NCBI GenBank assembly: GCA_029876055.1
Contig: CM056878.1
Coordinates: 2,852,001-2,916,000 of the forward strand
Direction: 5' to 3'
DNA: 64,000 nt
From: Madurella fahalii
Taxonomy: Eukaryota; Ascomycota; Sordariomycetes; Sordariales
Shown: in pieces, positions 60,214 to 64,000 of the stretch
Layout of the letters: each line of letters starts with the position of its first letter
Numbering within the stretch: position 1 is the stretch's first letter
The notes under the pieces: generated by a model
Seen by the model: the letters and a program-made list of their open reading frames with translations, nothing else
Databases searched by the model: none
What the model was told of the DNA's origin: nothing
Made by a program: the position numbers and the translations under genes

Positions 60214-62667
60214 AGCGTTTTCTGAATGTTTCCGTTTCGCCTGGCCTTTTCTTCCCGCGTTTTTCCGCTGACGGGACGCCCGGTTTCCGGCTTACGCAGG
60301 ACGGCTGGGGGGATCCTTTTCCCCCGTTATGTGAGACCTTCCTCTTACGTGCCTCGTGCTGGGTCTTGGGCCGGTTGCGCGCCGCACAAGCGCAGCCGCG
60401 TGGCAGCCGCTTCATACACCAGGCGCGGCAATTGAATTATGCTGAGGGAACCGGACTTGGTGATACCCCTTACATTTCATTTCCGTCCCGGTACCTTACG
60501 TTTCTATATCCTGCTCGTTACTGTTGCCGAGTTTTTTTCGTCGGCATCTAGCTCGGAGGGAACACGAAACGAATCTCTCTCCCGCAGCTGGTGGTTTTTG
60601 CTGCTGCTACCGCGGAGGATCCCCCGTATCATACTACGCGACCTACTTCTATCTACATCCTTAACATCATCATTTTCTGCCCATCATCTTTTACACCATC
60701 CCATCGCCATCAAAGCGACGGATATATTTAGGGGAATTTTTCTTTTACTTTTTTGGTTGTTATTAGGTTGGCTTGGCTGGCACCCTCTGTTGCGCTGCTG
60801 CTGGAAAGATACCATTCTGCCCTTTTTGGTTAGGTTTTGCTTCTGTTTTCGCTCACCGTTGCCGGACTTATTTTACCCCCCTTGTTAACAACTAGTTGGA
60901 CGTACACGGCTCGACCTTACCTCTTTGTGTGGGTCGTATTTTTTCTTCTTACACTTCTTCTCTTCGTCGTTTGTTGGCACACCCCCTCTTCCCCCCACCA
61001 ATTTTTTTTTTTCATGGTTCCGTGTTTTTCTTCCGCTGGGCCCGCTGCGTATGTCACCGGGTTGGAGGGCGATTAGGAGGGGAGGGAGTTGTCGATGAGG
61101 TCGATAATGAGGGTTGGGTAGGGGGTGGCGGGTGGTATGTGGTGGCTCTGTATTTGAGGGAGTGACGGGTGTATCTGGAAGGCGGCCGGATGGTAACCAA
61201 AAAACCCTACCTTGCTTTCGGCAATGCAATGAATTCCTGTGGTTTCTGATTTGATCGCGGCTTATGGACTTTGATCCTTAGCCTAGGCGCGGGTGCTGTC
61301 TCAGAAGAGCGGAAAGAGGTGATGTTCAACACGGCTTCCTGTCTCATTCGCGGAAGGCAAGAGGTCGACTCTGACTGGATTTCTTTCTGTGGCGTGCGAT
61401 GCGGTGATGTGACCGACGTTTATACGATGTGATGGCATATATATCATGTTACTTCTCCGCCTTCACTATTTCTTTAACTGAAACCTGTATATAGCCACTA
61501 AAATCGGCAGCAGAAACTACTTAAGTGCCTACGTTTACCTGCACAGAGGCACCTCATATCTAGGCAGCATTTACTGTGAGACAGACCGTGACCGGGGCAA
61601 GAGAGAACTGGCGGAACGGGCCGCAGAGGGTCCCTCACCTAACCTTGGAGACAGCCGACTGGCCGAAGGGCGGATCGGTTGCGTTGTCGCGCGGATCGCC
61701 GTGACCTAGATAGATCGTGCAGTTTAGACGCGGTGTCTTGTTCCAATGCAGATGCTATGCGCCGCCGGAGTAAGCCCTGCAAAGACGATACTGGAGGCAA
61801 TCCCGCCGTCGGCGATCATAACCCGATCAACGAATGCGTGCAGCTTCCGCAACCCGGAAACCCACCGAGTTGGGCCGAGAGAGCCGGGATGTCGACACTT
61901 GAGAGAAAATGGTTGGGCCGCGGGCGGCAGCGCGAACGGGGTCATGGGCCCCGAAAGCCAACGCTAGCGGATTTATCAGATGTTTTTGATAATCTGCGGC
62001 CAATAGCAGCGGCAGCCACTGCAAGGTCGCGCAGGGTTCGACTGCCTGGTGACTTGGGCGGGTCGCCGAACTGCCACGACCCTCTTGGGATTTCCAGTTT
62101 TCGAATGCCTGAGAGAGGGGCACAAGACAAAGTTGGGCAACTGCCCGCCCGGGACGATGGGGTAGGGCGCCTCGGTCCATTCCTTCTGTGTCGTGGGGAC
62201 CGGCTCTTCGGAGGGCAGCTAAAGTGCTAAACAGAGCGAGGGCATAATCCCACTGGATGAATGGCATCTGAAACCTGCAGTCGCCCTGTTTAAGAGAGCG
62301 TGGGGGGACACAGTCAGGAGGTAGGGGGCTCAGCTGAGTGGTGAGTCAAATAACGCTCAGGCAGGCAAAATTAACTATCGGTCTTTTCCCTCTCATCGGA
62401 AACTATCGTTTGGGTTATTGGCTCCTGCTCATTCCACCCCAGCGGCGTCAGCCTTTCCGGTCAGCCGACAAAACCCAGAGCTAAAGCGGCCGCCTGTGAC
62501 GCCAACGACGGACCTAGTCAACAACCGCGTCGCGGTAGATCGATGAGAGAGTCAATAAAAGACTCGCTCTCCAACGAGGTGCTTCACACGCGCCGGATAG
62601 CCACGAATGCTTCGTTAAGCGCGGGGCCAACGACTCCCGCTATACATCTCTCTAAGACGGCGGGACC
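60214..62667. other. Intergenic region FAR1-siderophore transporter
   Basis: The first ~850 bases are T-rich and probably 3' UTR; frames at 60439-61165 are Phe/Leu-rich artefacts of T-richness. The stretch 61680-62260 has overlapping frames on both strands with no domain. Iron-regulation-like motifs lie at 61973-62004. The bases before 62668 (CGGGACC) give a good start context. Confidence 0.5.
61973..62004. promoter_or_regulatory. Candidate iron-response module: GATA site(s) plus CCAAT box
   Basis: On the minus strand 61981-61973 reads ATCTGATAA, an exact match to the ATCWGATAA consensus of fungal iron GATA repressors (SreA/SRE). A second GATAA is at 61988-61992 and a CCAAT box, the site of the CBC that HapX joins, is at 62000-62004. 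They lie about 665-695 bp before the start of a siderophore-type transporter. The nine-base motif is expected about once per 64 kb by chance; another copy is at 7995-8003. Confidence 0.45.
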
Positions 62668-64000
62668 ATGGCCCACCGCGGCCATGATGACGCCCGGGCG
62701 CCGCTCATCTCTCGCGTGGATGAAGCCTCCGAGTACGGCGCGGTAACGGACATCATCTCAATCACCCCCGAAAGCGATAGCGACGACGGATCCGATGTTC
62801 AAGACGGCGTCCGGCGTATCGAAGCCGTTTCCCGCACCTGGTCGAAATGGGGCCTGATGGTTGCCTACATGAGGTTCGTAGACTCTGTAACGGGAATCGA
62901 CCATGATTTAGGTACGACGCTAACTAAATGTCGCAGCATCTTTCTCATGGCTTTCACCGTCTCGCTCGAAGGGCAGGTCACCTACTCTCTGGCGGCCTTC
63001 GCCGTCAGCTCGTTCAACAACCACTCCTTACTATCCACCGTCTATGTCATCCAAGGCGTGGTTAATGGTCCGTAGCGAATCCGAACATTCCGCGCACCCC
63101 AGCTGACCCCGGGCAGCCGTCATCAAACCGCCCATGGCCAAGATCGCGGACGTGTTTGGGCGCCTCGAAGCCTTCTCCATCTCCGTTCTCCTGTGCATCC
63201 TAGGGTACATACAGATGGCCGCCTCACAGAATGTCCAGACATACGCGTCGGCGCAGATATTCTACTCGGCCGGCTCGACAGGCCTCCAGATCCTGCAGCA
63301 GGTTTTCATCGCCGACACGAGCAGCTTCCTCAACCGCGCTCTCTTCTCCAGCTTACCCGACAGCCCCTTCCTCGTGACGGTCTGGATCGGCCCTGCTATC
63401 GCTGCTTTTTTCTTGGCTAACTCGACCTGGCGCGTGGGCTACGCAATCTGGGCTTTCATTCTCCCCGTCGCCTTCTTCCCGTTAGCCTTGAGCTTATTCC
63501 TAAACGGCCGGAAGGCCGAGCGGATGGGCTTGCTCAACAAGAAGCGACATGGCGACCGCAGCAAGGATGACGAGCGCCCCCGTGCGACAGCAAAACGACT
63601 CTTCGACGAACTCGACGTGGTCGGCACGATTCTCCTCTCGGCCGGCCTTGCCCTGATCCTCATCCCCCTAACCCTCGTCTCCCGCTCACCCTCTGGCTGG
63701 CACGACCCCAAAATCCTCGCCATGATCCTCATCGGTGCCGTCCTCCTCATCCTCTTCCCCCTGTGGGAATCCCGCCCGCACCTTGCCCCGCACCCTTTGC
63801 TCCCGCTCCAGCTCCTCAAATCCCGCACCTTCTGCGCCGGCTGTTCTCTGGGTTTCTTTTACTTCGCCGTCTTCTACATTGCCGTCCAGCCCTATTTCTA
63901 CTCGTACCTCCTCGTCGCCCTCAATCTCCCGGTCTCTCGCGCGGGGCCGATCACGCAGACCTTCTCCTTCGCCTCCACCATCGCGGCCCTGCTAGCTTCC
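62668..64000 (+). CDS. MFS siderophore-iron transporter (5' part, truncated by window end)
   Basis: Exons 62668-62873, 62937-63067 and 63117 to beyond 64000 encode the first ~407 residues; the gene continues past the edge. After an acidic cytosolic N-terminus (about 1-60) come transmembrane segments. The loop VIKPPMAKIADVFGR, then GYIQMAASQNVQTYASAQIF, GSTGLQILQQVFIADTS and LFSSLPDSPFLVTVWIGP, are typical of the fungal siderophore:H+ symporter family (MirB/Sit type). The substrate siderophore cannot be predicted. The first intron (63 bp, weak GTTCGT donor, TCGCAG acceptor) is a multiple of three without stops, so a retained form would stay in frame. The second is 49 bp (GTCCGT...GGGCAG). Iron repression is likely given the upstream motifs. 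Confidence 0.9.

Noticed and set aside
60439..61165. Phe/Leu-rich frames resembling membrane proteins
   Set aside because: The hydrophobicity comes from T-rich 3' sequence; overlapping frames in two phases look alike and there is no family signal.
62030..62050. tRNA B-box-like GGTTCGACTGCC
   Set aside because: The last two consensus bases are wrong and no cloverleaf arms flank it.
1..64000. CRISPR arrays, bacterial operons, prophage or intact transposons
   Set aside because: The only tandem repeats are micro- and minisatellites without spacers. Genes are spliced fungal genes, and no transposase, integrase or reverse-transcriptase motif was seen.

Overview
The window looks like a nuclear segment from a filamentous ascomycete, most likely a Sordariomycete (Sordariales/Chaetomiaceae-like). 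The genes are eukaryotic and fungal in type. Introns are short (about 49-163 bp), with GT...AG ends and RCTRAC-like branch points. Coding regions are GC-rich with long serine/proline/glutamate low-complexity stretches. The lineage call is inference from remembered protein families; no search was run. Gene models were built by hand: splice sites were placed so that reading phase and family-conserved residues are both kept. No transcript evidence was available.

Layout, left to right: a fatty-acid elongase (+, 593-2013) converging on a FYVE zinc-finger gene (-, 3860-4851); the SNARE YKT6 (+, 6669-7432); a fused molybdenum-cofactor gene with MoaA and MoaC halves (cnxABC/MOCS1 type, -, 9558-11768) divergent from a WRAP73/Wdr8 WD40 gene (+, 12348-14049); an unnamed two-RRM gene (+, 15930-17631); an AT-richer stretch with an intron-containing tRNA-Ala(AGC) (19467-19553); a DUF3074 gene (-, 19937-22229) and the large TBP remover MOT1 (-, 23256-29104). 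Then come the cohesin subunit SMC3 (+, 31459-35258), an amidohydrolase/decarboxylase (+, 35951-37214), the Hsp90 co-chaperone CDC37 (+, 37456-39043), an unrecognised 956-residue protein (+, 39622-42555), an RMD1/DUF155 membrane protein (+, 43582-45455), an NHP10-like HMG-box gene (-, 46140-47188) divergent from the chaperonin subunit CCT8 (+, 47682-49539), a 6.8-kb stretch with no credible gene, a RING-PH-vWA scaffold of the Far1/Ste5 type (+, 56345-60213), and the 5' part of a siderophore-type MFS transporter running off the right edge (+, 62668->64000).

Most genes are housekeeping genes for chromatin, folding, trafficking and cofactor synthesis, with no operon-like logic. The accessory interest lies in four places: the cnxABC splice site that overlaps a terminal Gly-Gly codon pair; the pheromone-pathway scaffold with a pheromone-response-element-like heptamer 244 bp upstream; the siderophore transporter with an iron-GATA-like motif and a CCAAT box upstream; and the long gene-free stretch 49540-56344. 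I found no CRISPR array, no intact transposon and no obvious secondary-metabolite cluster.
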